From Clostridium magnum DSM 2767 (GTDB lineage: Bacteria > Bacillota > Clostridia > Clostridiales > Clostridiaceae): a stretch of 64,000 bases of DNA. The first letter of the stretch is position 1; every line of letters starts with the position of its first letter. The notes under the pieces are model-generated. The model did not search any database. It was not told the DNA's origin and was given only the letters and a program-made list of their open reading frames with translations. A program made the translations under genes and the position numbers. The stretch spans positions 620,001-684,000 of the forward strand of contig NZ_LWAE01000003.1 in NCBI RefSeq assembly GCF_001623875.1. Direction: 5' to 3'. Below, in pieces: positions 45,609 through 55,607 of the stretch.

Positions 45609-48600
45609 ATGGAGGATAATTCTTATATTTTTAATAGAAAATTATTAAAAGAAAAATTAACTAATTTTCATATAAATACAATTCCTGATATAACAAAAAA
45701 AAGAAAGATAATTTCTAATTGGATTTACAGTATTAAAACAGGTGATCTTAATAAAACAAAAGAAAAATCAATTCAAGGAGATTTCCTCACTGCTTTTTTT
45801 ACAAATATACTTGGATATAAGAAACGATATGGAAATGGTGTATGGAATATAGTTCAAGAACAAAAAACAACTTTAGATGCAACAACACCTGACGGGGCAT
45901 TAGGCTTCTTTACTTCAGATATTACTGATATTAGAACAGTGATAGAACTGAAAGATGCTAATACAAATTTAGATAAAAAACAAAAAGGTAGAGATAATAA
46001 AGTATCTCCTGTAGACCAGGCTTTTTCTTATGTACATAAGTCGGGTAAAAAATGCAGATGGGTAATAGTTTCAAACTTTTTAGAAATACGACTTTATCAT
46101 CATTCAACAGCACTAGAGTATGAAAAATTTATAGTTACGGATCTAGTAGATGATGAAAAATTCAAGGAATTTTATTATTTATTGTGCTACGATAACTTAA
46201 TTAACCGAGATACTCCTTCAGTTATAGATGACTTATATGAAAAGAACGAAGAAGCACAAAAAGAGATTACTAACAATTTCTATAAGTATTATAAATCTAC
46301 TAGACTAAATATGTTTGAAGGTCTAAAAGAAAATAATCCTGGCGTGGATGAAATACTTCTTTTTGAAAAATCTCAAAAACTTATGGATAGATTTATATTT
46401 GTTTGCTTTTGTGAAGATAAAACACTGCTCCCTGAAAACACTTTCCGTAATGTAATTAAGATTGCAGGTATGTCTTATGAAATATCAACTAATAAAATAT
46501 GGACTCAATTAAAAGGACTGTTTCATGCGATAGATAAAGGGAATCCACCTATGAATATTAATAGATTTAATGGTGGACTATTTGCACCAGATAAGGATTT
46601 AGACAATTTGAATATCCCTGATGATATGTTCAAAGGACTTGAAGAACTAGCAGAATACAACTTTGATACTGATCTAAATGTGGACATTCTCGGTCACATA
46701 TTTGAACAAAGTATAAGTGATATTGAGGAAATAAGGTCTGAAATAAAAGGACAAGTCATTAATAAAAAGCAAGGTAAACGTAAGCATGATGGTATTTTTT
46801 ATACTCCAGAATATATCACACACTATATAGTAGAGCAGACCATTGGTAGATGGCTTGAAGATAGAAAAATAGAACTTGGTGAAGCAAAACTTCCTAAAGT
46901 ACCAGCATTTGACCCTAAAATGAATGCTTCAGAAAAGAGAACTTGGAAAATTGCACTAGAACGAAATATATCATTTTGGAATAAATACAGAGATAGGTTA
47001 TCAAATATTAAGGTTATCGACTATGCTTGTGGAAGTGGTGCTTTTCTCAACGCAGCGTTTGATTATCTCTATATGGAAGGACAATATGTAAATAATAGAT
47101 TAAACGAATTGAAAGAAGGTCAACTTAATTTATTTCCTTTAGATAAACATATTCTTAAAAACAACCTATATGGCATTGATTTAAATGCTGAGAGTGTTGA
47201 AATTACTAAGTTATCACTGTGGCTTAAAACTGCAAATAAAAAAGACCCTTTGACATCATTAGATGAAAATATATTATGTGGTAATTCACTTATAGAAGAT
47301 GAAAACGTAGCAGGTGATAAGGCGTTTAAATGGAAAGAAAGATTTAAAGAAATTTTTCATAATGGTGGATTTGATATTGTAATTGGAACCCCCCCATATG
47401 GGGCAGCATTTAGTGACTTAGATAAAAAATATTTGGACAACAACTATAAGACTACACAGTACAATTATGATAGTTATAAATTCTTTTTGGAATTAGCATT
47501 TAAAATTACAAAATATAATTCTTACGTTGGAGTTATTACACCTAATACATATATGGTACTTGAAAAAAGTGATATATTAAGGAAATTTTTATTCGATAAT
47601 TATTGCATAGTAAATTTAGTTGAAATATTTAATGTATTTCCTGATGCAGTAGTAGAGCCAATTATTTCTATATTTAAACATAGGAAGCCCTCAATATTTG
47701 ATAAATTTCAGGCTATATTAATTCCAAGGAATATTGATGCATCAGATAATTTTGTTTCTAAAGGTACTATTAATGAATTTAAGCATACAGATTTATACAG
47801 AAAAGAAGGTTACATCTTTAATTACCATGAAACTAAAGAAGAACGTGAACTAAGTGATAAGTTATTTAAGAATTCAAAACCTTTATCAGAATATGCAACT
47901 ATATCTGCTGGTGTAAAACCTTATGAAAAGGGAAAAGGAACTCCCCCACAAACTGCTGAAGTAGTTAAGGAAAAACCTTACACATCATTTGTAAAGGAAG
48001 ATGATACATGGAAACCATTAGTAAGAGGGGCTTATATCAATAGATATTTAGTAAAGTTAAATGGTGAATATATAAAGTATGGAGAGTGTCTAGCAGCACC
48101 TAGAGATCCCAAGATGTTTTCAAATTCTAAAATTTTTATTAGACAGACTAGTGATTATCCAGTAGCAGTATATGATGATAATGGATATGTTTGTAATAAT
48201 ACAATACATTGCATATATTTAAAGCCTGAATATTCTCATTTAAATTTAAAATACTTCTTAGCGTTAATTAATTCAAAACTTATGAAATGGATATTTCAAC
48301 AACAAAATTTCCATATTGTAGGTAAACCACTTGCTGAAACAAAAGTAATATATGTTGAAAGGCTGCCTATAATAATTGATAAAAATCAAAACCAATTCAT
48401 AGAAATTGCTGATAAACTAATTTTGTTTAATAAATCATCTTATGAAAGAGAACAGAAGTTTATAAAATATATCCAAGAAATGTATAAACCTAAAAAGATA
48501 TCTAGCAAACTTGAACAATTTTTCGCACTTGAATACAAGGACTTTGCTGATGAACTCAAGAAACAAAAAGTAAAATTAAGTGAGAAGAATAAGTTTGACT

Positions 48601-48770
48601 TGATGGAACTTTTTAATAGCGAAGTCCAATATATCAAAGCAATAAAATATGATATCAAAAGACTTGAAGAACAACTAGACAAAATGATCTTTAAGACTTA
48701 TGAATTAACAAACATGGAAATCAATATGATAGACAGTAATAATATTTTAAAAATGGAGGCGGTTAGTTGA
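45609..48770 (+). CDS. Type IIG (Eco57I-like) restriction-modification protein
   Basis: 1053 aa. Residues 90-150 contain a PD-(D/E)XK nuclease core (TTPDGALGFF, TVIELKDA). A helical linker carries HDGIFYTPEYITHYIVEQTIG, followed by the SAM motif DYACGSGAFLNAAF near residue 473 and YGIDLNAESVEITKLSLWL. Motif IV reads FDIVIGTPPYG; the usual residue before PPY is Asn or Asp, here Thr, needing only one A-to-C change. The C-terminal 300 residues form a TaqI-like specificity domain (ISAGVKPYEKG, LVRGAYINRY, NNTIHCIYLK). One chain would both cut and methylate. AAGGGGAG precedes the ATG. Confidence 0.9.
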   Translation: MEDNSYIFNRKLLKEKLTNFHINTIPDITKKRKIISNWIYSIKTGDLNKTKEKSIQGDFLTAFFTNILGYKKRYGNGVWNIVQEQKTTLDATTPDGALGFFTSDITDIRTVIELKDANTNLDKKQKGRDNKVSPVDQAFSYVHKSGKKCRWVIVSNFLEIRLYHHSTALEYEKFIVTDLVDDEKFKEFYYLLCYDNLINRDTPSVIDDLYEKNEEAQKEITNNFYKYYKSTRLNMFEGLKENNPGVDEILLFEKSQKLMDRFIFVCFCEDKTLLPENTFRNVIKIAGMSYEISTNKIWTQLKGLFHAIDKGNPPMNINRFNGGLFAPDKDLDNLNIPDDMFKGLEELAEYNFDTDLNVDILGHIFEQSISDIEEIRSEIKGQVINKKQGKRKHDGIFYTPEYITHYIVEQTIGRWLEDRKIELGEAKLPKVPAFDPKMNASEKRTWKIALERNISFWNKYRDRLSNIKVIDYACGSGAFLNAAFDYLYMEGQYVNNRLNELKEGQLNLFPLDKHILKNNLYGIDLNAESVEITKLSLWLKTANKKDPLTSLDENILCGNSLIEDENVAGDKAFKWKERFKEIFHNGGFDIVIGTPPYGAAFSDLDKKYLDNNYKTTQYNYDSYKFFLELAFKITKYNSYVGVITPNTYMVLEKSDILRKFLFDNYCIVNLVEIFNVFPDAVVEPIISIFKHRKPSIFDKFQAILIPRNIDASDNFVSKGTINEFKHTDLYRKEGYIFNYHETKEERELSDKLFKNSKPLSEYATISAGVKPYEKGKGTPPQTAEVVKEKPYTSFVKEDDTWKPLVRGAYINRYLVKLNGEYIKYGECLAAPRDPKMFSNSKIFIRQTSDYPVAVYDDNGYVCNNTIHCIYLKPEYSHLNLKYFLALINSKLMKWIFQQQNFHIVGKPLAETKVIYVERLPIIIDKNQNQFIEIADKLILFNKSSYEREQKFIKYIQEMYKPKKISSKLEQFFALEYKDFADELKKQKVKLSEKNKFDLMELFNSEVQYIKAIKYDIKRLEEQLDKMIFKTYELTNMEINMIDSNNILKMEAVS

Positions 48771-49522
48771 ATATTTTAGAACTTGAGCAAATTGAACAGA
48801 ACTTAGCAAGTGGTAAAATTACATCAGACGAGGCTGCTAAACTTATTTATACTACTAATGGTCAAAAACCTTGGATGACTAAAGAATGGAAAAATTTACG
48901 TGATAAATTAATAAAAGATTACTGTGGACAATGTGGTACTACTGAAGGGCCATTTGTCCTTCAACATACGTGGCATCCTGCGGAGTATCAATCACATATA
49001 GATCATTACATATCAGTTCTATTAAAAAAAGAAACAGAAAATAATCCATCTATCAACACAGTATCACAAGAAGAACTTGAGCAGTTTATAGAAAAGTATG
49101 GTGAGCCAAGGGCTTCATGTCCTAAATGTAGTTCTGTAAATATTAAACTCAAGTCCTCAAAGGACAAGTCTTTTACTTGTAATAGGTGTAAGAATACTTT
49201 TAGTAATCCTGCTACTAAACTATACGTTAAAGGCTGTAGAACAGATAATGATATAAAATTTAGAATACTAATCCGCAAAAATAAGGAATTAAGAATTAAT
49301 ATTCGGAAAAATAATGCTGAAGAAATTAGAAAATATGCTGTCTTAAAGGGTATCGAAGAACATAAGCGATATATGTCCTGTGTAGATACAGTTACATTCT
49401 GCAAAAAATGCTCCTATATGTGGGATAAAAACAAATTGAGACTTTGTAGTATGTGCGGTAAGCGTTATCATAGTTTTGAGTATAAATGCTGCATTAATTG
49501 CAGGACTGAAAATCAGAAATAA
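48767..49522 (+). CDS. Cys-rich zinc-ribbon protein coupled to the type IIG gene
   Basis: 251 aa from a TTG start that overlaps the restriction gene stop (TTGA), with GGAGGCGG upstream. Four CxxC pairs: YCGQCG with LQHTWHP near residue 55 (HNH-like layout), CPKC/CNRC near 117-137, CKKC near 215 and CSMC/CCINC at the end. These suggest several zinc ribbons and perhaps an HNH-type nuclease or DNA-binding accessory. Tight translational coupling implies it works with the type IIG enzyme. I do not recognise a named family. Confidence 0.75.
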   Translation: MNILELEQIEQNLASGKITSDEAAKLIYTTNGQKPWMTKEWKNLRDKLIKDYCGQCGTTEGPFVLQHTWHPAEYQSHIDHYISVLLKKETENNPSINTVSQEELEQFIEKYGEPRASCPKCSSVNIKLKSSKDKSFTCNRCKNTFSNPATKLYVKGCRTDNDIKFRILIRKNKELRINIRKNNAEEIRKYAVLKGIEEHKRYMSCVDTVTFCKKCSYMWDKNKLRLCSMCGKRYHSFEYKCCINCRTENQK

Positions 49523-49548
49523 CTAAAGCGTAAAAAGGATGATATATT

Positions 49549-49770
49549 ATGAAACCTAAATATAAACAAAACTTAGGTCAGTTAATTAAATACTACTATG
49601 CTAATTATGACAACTACCATCTCAAAATATATATTGACGGTAAACTAAAATATGACAATGCATTGCAATTAGTTGAATTTTTTGGACATGACTATTTGAA
49701 TGTTGTTGAGTTTTTTCGCAATGATAGTGCAAAAACCATCTCTGTTTATACAAGTAAAAATATATGTTAG
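49549..49770 (+). CDS. Small hypothetical protein of the restriction operon
   Basis: 73 aa; AAAGGATGATAT precedes the ATG. The sequence MKPKYKQNLGQLIKYYY..., with LKIYIDGKLKYDNALQLVEFFG, looks like one small alpha/beta domain. No motif is recognised. It follows the zinc-ribbon gene by 26 nt and is followed by a hairpin terminator, so it is the last gene of the operon. Confidence 0.6.
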   Translation: MKPKYKQNLGQLIKYYYANYDNYHLKIYIDGKLKYDNALQLVEFFGHDYLNVVEFFRNDSAKTISVYTSKNIC

Positions 49771-49776
49771 CCATTA

Positions 49777-49823
49777 ATATATAAGAAAAACATGTATCAA
49801 ACAAACATGCTTTTCTTATATAT
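49777..49823. terminator. Bidirectional terminator closing the restriction operon
   Basis: ATATATAAGAAAAACATG pairs with CATGCTTTTCTTATATAT with one mismatch, around an 11-nt loop, between convergent genes. Confidence 0.78.
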
Positions 49824-49861
49824 TTGTATTAGTTATAACGTACAATAAAGAATATTATCCA

Positions 49862-50191
49862 TTAACCTAACTTATCACCTTTTTTAACAGGCTGTTCAGG
49901 TTGAATTAATACTACTCCCTGTTCTGCATAAACTCCAAGTACCAATACTTCTGACATAAAATCAGCAATCTGCCTTGGTGGAAAATTTACTACTCCTAAG
50001 ATTTGTTTATTTAAAAGTTCTTCTTTTTTATAACATTTAGTAATTTGGGCACTCGATTTCTTTATGCCAATTTCATTACCAAAATCAATCCATAATTTAT
50101 AAGCAGATTTTCTTGCTTTTTCAAAAAATTCTACATTAACAATTTCCCCAACTCTAATGTCCAGTTTATTAAAATCCTCAAAAGTTACCAT
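49862..50191 (-). CDS. csaA: CsaA-like tRNA-binding-domain protein
   Basis: 109 aa, single OB-fold EMAP-type domain: LDIRVGEIVNVEFFEKARKS, IDFGNEIGIKKSSAQIT, GVVNFPPRQIADFMSEVLVL. This length and pattern are those of CsaA, a homodimeric protein reported to have chaperone-like activity and to aid export in Bacillus. AGGAG precedes the ATG. It is a stand-alone gene. Confidence 0.92.
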   Translation of the reverse strand: MVTFEDFNKLDIRVGEIVNVEFFEKARKSAYKLWIDFGNEIGIKKSSAQITKCYKKEELLNKQILGVVNFPPRQIADFMSEVLVLGVYAEQGVVLIQPEQPVKKGDKLG

Positions 50192-50285
50192 ATCAACACT
50201 CTCCTAATAAGTTTCTAATTTTAAAATAGTATATATAGTAATAACATTAATGACATGCATACAAAAAAATTTCATAAAATTAATT

Positions 50286-51221
50286 TTACGTGCTTTTGCC
50301 TTTTTCCCTAATGATAAATACTGCTAACACAACAAGTAAAATACCTAATATTTTAAATAATGTAAGAGGCTCACTATATAAAGTAACACCTATAATTGTT
50401 GCAACTATAGGCTCTAATGTCGCAATTATTGAAGCCTGACTTGTTTCAAGGTATGATAGACCTTTAGTGTATAATATAAAAGGTAGTACAGTAGCAACTA
50501 AACCTAACGCTACAGCGTAATATAAAGCAGTTACATTTGAAAACAAGCGAATTATCTCCTTAATATCTGTTATTGTGATTAAACCGATACTTGCAAATAT
50601 AAAAGTATATAGAGTAACAGTAATAGAGTCGTATTTTTCAAGTGCATACCTTCCAAATATACTATAAAGTGCATACCCAAACCCTGATCCTAATCCTGCC
50701 ATTATACCGTCAAACGCTATATTCCTACCTGTTCCATCCACAAAGGCTGTAACAAAAATACATCCACCAAAAGTTAATACCAGTGCAATAATCTTTTTCT
50801 TAGTCATCTTTTCCTTGAATAGTATTGCAGATGACATCATCACTATAGTTGGTGCAGTATACAAAAGTATTGCTGCAACAGATAAAGATGTCCTGTTTAT
50901 GGCTATAAAATAACACCAATTAAAAAAAGCAAAACTTAATATTCCTGTACCAACAAAATACACTGAATCACGAAGTTTAATTCTTACAAGTTTTGTATCT
51001 TTGATTAATGCAAACAATATAAGTGTTATAGATGCTCCAACAGCCCTTATAAATACTATTTGTGTGGGACTAAAGCCAAATTTGTTCAGGCTTTTACCAA
51101 ATATTCCAAGAGTCCCCCATAGTATTGCTGCTATAATGACAAAGAAATATGCCATTCTTTTTGACTTTATACTTCTCGCATCATAATCCATTAATTTATC
51201 ATTTAAATCAATACTGTCCAT
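50286..51221 (-). CDS. EamA/DMT family transporter, second locus
   Basis: 311 aa with ten membrane helices and two EamA repeats (ILWGTLGIFGKSLNKFG and LGSGFGYALYSIFGRYALEKY). LSYLETSQASIIATLEPIVATIIGV is the classic ending of this group. AAAGGGGG is 6 nt before the ATG. An AraC regulator gene lies upstream on the same strand, separated by a terminator, and may control it. The substrate is unknown. Confidence 0.92.
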   Translation of the reverse strand: MDSIDLNDKLMDYDARSIKSKRMAYFFVIIAAILWGTLGIFGKSLNKFGFSPTQIVFIRAVGASITLILFALIKDTKLVRIKLRDSVYFVGTGILSFAFFNWCYFIAINRTSLSVAAILLYTAPTIVMMSSAILFKEKMTKKKIIALVLTFGGCIFVTAFVDGTGRNIAFDGIMAGLGSGFGYALYSIFGRYALEKYDSITVTLYTFIFASIGLITITDIKEIIRLFSNVTALYYAVALGLVATVLPFILYTKGLSYLETSQASIIATLEPIVATIIGVTLYSEPLTLFKILGILLVVLAVFIIREKGKST

Positions 51222-51257
51222 TGCTATCCCCCTTTAATCAGAGAATAAAAAAATAAA

Positions 51258-51280
51258 GAACTATTTAATTCAAATAGTTC
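51258..51280 (-). terminator. Terminator of the AraC regulator gene
   Basis: GAACTATTT and AAATAGTTC form a 9-bp stem; on the minus strand a T-rich run (TTTATTTTTTT) follows. Confidence 0.8.
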
Positions 51281-51329
51281 TCAAATTTTATCTCACTACT
51301 TATATTATATATTAAAATAAACATACTTC

Positions 51330-52079
51330 TTATCCTAAACCAAGTTGTTTCTTATTCATTCTTCGGATTTTCATTCTATAATCTAATGGTGTAGTTTTCT
51401 CATGTAACTTAAATACTCTTGTAAGCGAGGAATTATAATTATAACCAACTTCATTTGCAATTTGAATTAGGTTTAAGTCAGTATCTCGTAAAAGTTCCTT
51501 TGCTCTTTGTACTCTCAATTTTTGTATATATTCAGTAGGTGAAATATTCATATTCTTTTTAAACCATTCACTATAATAAGTTAAATTATAATGCTCAATA
51601 CCTGCCAAAGTTTGCAAGTTAATATTTTCGTTGTAGTGTTCATGAATGTACTTAATGGAACTTGACATGCTTTTTTCAAATATAAAAGAACTAAAGTAAT
51701 GGTATAGTTTCGATAAATTTTCACTGTTATCGCAGTTGTCCTTGAGTTCATTTAATATTAAAAATCTAATTGCATTCCATTTTTCATCTAAAAAAAGTTC
51801 AATCCCATCTTGAAGTGTAGTCATATCATTCCCATTAAGCTTATAATCTGGTATATCTAAAACTAAAAATTCATTTGGCCTGTCTGATTTAAATGTATGA
51901 GTATTACTCGGAGGCAAAAAAAACAAGTGCTGATCGTCAAGTTCAAGATTTTTATGTTCAGTTTTAATATCCATACTCCCCCTAATTGGTAGTATGAGTT
52001 GACCATAATCGTGTGAGTGGGTAATTACTATATCCTTATATACTCTTCGTTCACTTAAAATGCCATTCATTCTTATCAT
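51330..52079 (-). CDS. AraC-family regulator with cupin sensor domain
   Basis: 249 aa from ATG 52079 (AAGGA 6 nt upstream). The N-terminal cupin is seen in DIVITHSHDYGQLILPIRGSM and FFLPPSNTHTF. The C-terminal double HTH begins SIKYIHEHYNENINLQTLAG, with HYNLTYYSEWFKKNMNISPTEYI and IANEVGYNYNSSLTRVFKL. It probably controls the downstream DMT exporter gene. Confidence 0.9.
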   Translation of the reverse strand: MIRMNGILSERRVYKDIVITHSHDYGQLILPIRGSMDIKTEHKNLELDDQHLFFLPPSNTHTFKSDRPNEFLVLDIPDYKLNGNDMTTLQDGIELFLDEKWNAIRFLILNELKDNCDNSENLSKLYHYFSSFIFEKSMSSSIKYIHEHYNENINLQTLAGIEHYNLTYYSEWFKKNMNISPTEYIQKLRVQRAKELLRDTDLNLIQIANEVGYNYNSSLTRVFKLHEKTTPLDYRMKIRRMNKKQLGLG

Positions 52080-52254
52080 CACTATTCCTTAAACATACTT
52101 AATAATAAATATAATATAAAATTATATCATCTGCTAATGAATATTAGAAGAACTTTAAACTATCGGACTTACTCTTATACCTCTGCATTATTTATCAGGG
52201 ACAACTGCACTCACTATTCGTTTCAATTGATTATTTATGACTGTTATATTCACT

Positions 52255-52536
52255 TTATGAAAGTTTATATTTCTTTTCAACCTCAATTAACGTTCGGCCT
52301 AAAGATTTAGTAGCAATTATAGTATCCGCAGCAAATTGTATAAATTCATTTGCAATAGTTTCTTCTTCTTCTGTACTATAGTAAAATAACTTAAAAGTAT
52401 CATTACCTACGATTTGTATTGCTTCAACTACTGATATATCTTTACTTCTTGTTTTCCCAGCAAACCTAATAAATCTATCCTTTAAGATATTCCAAATTTT
52501 TTGCAACATTATTTTTTGATCTTCTGTTATATCCAT
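52255..52536 (-). CDS. Hypothetical protein, 93 aa
   Basis: AGAGGTGG is 4 nt before the ATG. The protein is charged and predicted mostly helical (DQKIMLQKIWNILKDRFIRF, EEEETIANEFIQFAADTIIA). No family is recognised. It begins 28 nt after the MazG-like gene stop on the same strand, so the pair is probably co-transcribed. Confidence 0.7.
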   Translation of the reverse strand: MDITEDQKIMLQKIWNILKDRFIRFAGKTRSKDISVVEAIQIVGNDTFKLFYYSTEEEETIANEFIQFAADTIIATKSLGRTLIEVEKKYKLS

Positions 52537-52563
52537 TATTCCACCTCTTAAACTCTACAGCAT

Positions 52564-52899
52564 CTATTCTTTTAAAAGTTTTTCTGTTTTGGATAGGAAC
52601 TTTTCTAATGCTTCACTTATGTCAATATTCATGCGTTCAGCCAAAATAATCAGCCACCATATACATTCAGCAAGTTTATGTTCCAGTTCAGACTCAGTTT
52701 CACCATTCATTGGCCAACGTCCCTGTTGGGACATTGTTAAACGACCAACTAATCCAGCATCCGTCAGAAATGCTAATGCATCCTCTTCCACTGTCCATTC
52801 CTTTTTATGATACAGCAATTCCAAACTATGGTATAACTTTCTTATTTCAATAGAACGTTCAACTGCTTCACTAAAGTTCACATCTTTCATACTTTCCAT
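52564..52899 (-). CDS. MazG-like nucleotide pyrophosphohydrolase
   Basis: 111 aa, all helical. KLYHSLELLYHKKEWTVEED is followed by LVGRLTMSQQGRW and the acidic helix ESELEHKLAECIWWLIILAE, with the E-x2-x-E...D pattern that binds Mg in the MazG/dUTPase superfamily. Members remove abnormal NTPs or reduce (p)ppGpp. The start could be ATG 52899 or the ATG three codons later; the ribosome binding site is weak. Confidence 0.8.
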   Translation of the reverse strand: MESMKDVNFSEAVERSIEIRKLYHSLELLYHKKEWTVEEDALAFLTDAGLVGRLTMSQQGRWPMNGETESELEHKLAECIWWLIILAERMNIDISEALEKFLSKTEKLLKE

Positions 52900-53076
52900 T
52901 TCTTTCTAATAAAATTCAGTCTTTTTAAGACAGATATCATTATACTTTGTTTAACTTGACAACTATATGTCATATTTATAAAAAATCCTACTGTTAATTT
53001 ATCTTTATGCTTATAGTTTCAGAAGAAATAGTCGATTAGTTCTATCATAAAACTGATAACTCTTCTTTTTCTTACC

Positions 53077-53793
53077 TTAATTATGATTTTTTAAATAACT
53101 AATCAGATCATCATCTAGAAAATATTTTTCATCACGTTTTGTATTAGTAAGTGAAATTTCCTCCCTGATACCATTTTCACTTAACTCCTGGATTAATTTT
53201 TCTTTACTCTTTTCAAAAGATGAAAGTACATTTTCCTTTATACCCTTTTTAGTCCTTTTCTCAATAGAATGACTTTCAAAAACTAACTCTTCACATTCAT
53301 TTTTATAAAAAGCAACCTTATTTTCTAACTCATTAATTTTTTCTTTTAGCAATATGTTCTCTTCTTTTAGAGTTTCATTTTGACTCCTAAAACTTTCATT
53401 TTCAACAGCGATTTTTAAGGCGATATTCGCTCTTTCTTGAAATCCCATAAGTGCTTTTACCAATTCTTTTTTATTTCCATAATATTTATCCACAATTTTT
53501 TTTATATTAAATGGTACTGCTTTTTCTATACTTTCAGCCCTTAATATAAACGGAATACTATTATACTCTTCTATCTTTTCTCTCCAACCTTCTTGATACC
53601 ATACGGTACGAGGAATAGCCTTAATCTCGCCATCTGCCCACCGTTCTTTCCATTTAGGGTGTTCAGACCACTTACTTAATTTAGTTGGGTTTATAAGACT
53701 ATCTAAGTTGTTTAATACATAATCATTGAATACATCTCTTATATACTCTTCAGTAAAAACTTTTGGCCTCCCCCTCATATTACTTGCCATCAC
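53077..53793 (-). CDS. TnpC-like coiled-coil protein of the recombinase operon
   Basis: 238 aa; AAGGTG precedes GTG 53793 and ATG 53790. The N-terminus is basic and HTH-like (MRGRPKVFTEEYIRDVFNDY, TKLSKWSEHPKWKERW). Residues 125-175 form a coiled coil (NETLKEENILLKEKINELEN). The size and position after recombinase genes match TnpC/DUF6262-type proteins of Tn554-like elements, which influence transposition orientation and frequency. Its start overlaps the upstream gene by 14 nt. Confidence 0.75.
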   Translation of the reverse strand: MMASNMRGRPKVFTEEYIRDVFNDYVLNNLDSLINPTKLSKWSEHPKWKERWADGEIKAIPRTVWYQEGWREKIEEYNSIPFILRAESIEKAVPFNIKKIVDKYYGNKKELVKALMGFQERANIALKIAVENESFRSQNETLKEENILLKEKINELENKVAFYKNECEELVFESHSIEKRTKKGIKENVLSSFEKSKEKLIQELSENGIREEISLTNTKRDEKYFLDDDLISYLKNHN

Positions 53794-55525
53794 TCTTAAT
53801 CACCTTCAACTTCCTCTCATTAGAAATAACTATAGCCTCTTTTACTATTAATGCTTGGATGGATTTTGAAACTGTCATTAATTCCGCTTCTTTTTGAAGT
53901 AAATCATTATTGTTACCATACATTGTATTATTAGATAAGAGTGCTTTTAACAACTTAATTTTCTTATTTAAGCCATGCTCTACTTCTTCTTTATGTGAGT
54001 TCAATAGAGAAACTTCAAACTCATTCTTCCCACTATTATAATCATTAGTATGAAAATCACAAAAATAACAATTTATATTATTACAGTTTCTGTAAGGGTT
54101 TACTTCATTCCAATCATTCCAACATAAACCAAAATCTGTATCTCTCGGTTCTATTCCTTTACTTTGTTGTTTTTCTTTAGTGACAAGTTGTTTCAAAGAC
54201 AACTCTCTTAAATTAAAATACTTACTTATAATCTCTTCTTGTCTATCACGCTCATTTAAAATTTTCTTACTTAATGCATATACATGACCCTTAATTAACG
54301 TCTCTAAATGATTTTGATAGTGTGCTTGTGAATATAAAGATGTGTGTCCTCCTATTTGTGCAATCACGAATGGATTAAATCCCTGCAACATCATTGAACA
54401 AAAAGCAAAATGCCTTGTATCGCCTAAGTCAATATTTTCAATTATATTTGACTCTATATAATTATTAGGTTGAAGTTTGCCTTTCTCAATAACTTTATAT
54501 CCATAAAGTTTTATAATCACTTCTGAATAAAACCTTTTCAGTAGTCTATATAAAGTTTTTGTTGAAAAAAAATCCTTTTCTATTTTATTTTTAAAATTAT
54601 TTTCCATACTACCTGTATTCAATTCAGAAGTGTTGTAGAAAGATTTGTAGGATAAAAAGAACCTATCCCCTTCGTCATATTCTGCATAATTTGTTTTATA
54701 ATCCATTAAAATATCATACATTTGTTTATCAATTCTAACTGCTCTTAGTAAGGGTATTCTTCTACGTATGAATTGTGATTCTCTATCTTTAATCTTCCCT
54801 CTATATGGTTCAATATAATATTCACCATTTTCTTCGTACGCACAATTCCTCTCATTTTTTACAAAATCACCTGGTCTCATTGGAATTATTTTTGTTAATT
54901 TCCACCATATAAAGATGGGATAATATTTCTTTTTTTCCTCATATGTTGCACTTACCATATAGTCATTAAGTATTTTATCAAACTCTATTATGCTACTATA
55001 ATGAGAGAGAGTTCTAACATTGTGTTCTAAACTAATATTTTCCACACTTTTAGTATATAGTCTACTCGTTGGTATATCATAGAAAGACAGAAACTGTCTT
55101 ATAGCCAATGCATAACGCACTGCAACATTATCAGACATTTCCATTAACCTACACTCAAAATCACCTGTATATTCAGTCTGAAATCCATTTGTACTATCTA
55201 CTACATCTTCTAAGTATTTCAATTTTGTTGATATTCCTTTAACACTTTCATCCTTTAGATCTAACATTATAATTACATATGCCTTTATAGCATTATTTAA
55301 CTTAGGATTTGTTTCATATTTAAAATGGCATTCATTTCGTGCATTAAAGCCATTTATAATCCATATATTTTCATCAAAACTTTTATTTAAAACTTTTTTA
55401 TTTCTTAATGCAGACTCAAAACTCTCTTTATATATGATTAAATCATTAGGATCATACTTTAATATTTCATCACAAAACATTATATGATCTTTCATTTCAA
55501 TCTTTCTCTTAATACTTAAACTCAT
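53780..55525 (-). CDS. Tyrosine-recombinase-like protein, third of the operon
   Basis: 581 aa. The catalytic C-terminal half carries LGDTRHFAFCSMMLQGFNPF with the RH pair, IGGHTS and a Tyr shortly after (SQAHYQNH), matching box II of the tyrosine recombinases. An earlier Arg lies in IPMRPGDF, in the box I position. A Cys pattern CNNINCYFCDFH near residue 495 could bind zinc. It looks like TnpB of Tn554-like elements. There is no good site at ATG 55525; ATG at residue 11 is possible. Confidence 0.82.
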   Translation of the reverse strand: MSLSIKRKIEMKDHIMFCDEILKYDPNDLIIYKESFESALRNKKVLNKSFDENIWIINGFNARNECHFKYETNPKLNNAIKAYVIIMLDLKDESVKGISTKLKYLEDVVDSTNGFQTEYTGDFECRLMEMSDNVAVRYALAIRQFLSFYDIPTSRLYTKSVENISLEHNVRTLSHYSSIIEFDKILNDYMVSATYEEKKKYYPIFIWWKLTKIIPMRPGDFVKNERNCAYEENGEYYIEPYRGKIKDRESQFIRRRIPLLRAVRIDKQMYDILMDYKTNYAEYDEGDRFFLSYKSFYNTSELNTGSMENNFKNKIEKDFFSTKTLYRLLKRFYSEVIIKLYGYKVIEKGKLQPNNYIESNIIENIDLGDTRHFAFCSMMLQGFNPFVIAQIGGHTSLYSQAHYQNHLETLIKGHVYALSKKILNERDRQEEIISKYFNLRELSLKQLVTKEKQQSKGIEPRDTDFGLCWNDWNEVNPYRNCNNINCYFCDFHTNDYNSGKNEFEVSLLNSHKEEVEHGLNKKIKLLKALLSNNTMYGNNNDLLQKEAELMTVSKSIQALIVKEAIVISNERKLKVIKSDGK

Positions 55526-55607
55526 AGTTTTTTATTATAGGATAATTGCCTACCTATTTTGCATATCTACCTATAATTTCCTGCCTTTCTTTTTTACAAT
55601 ATTGATC

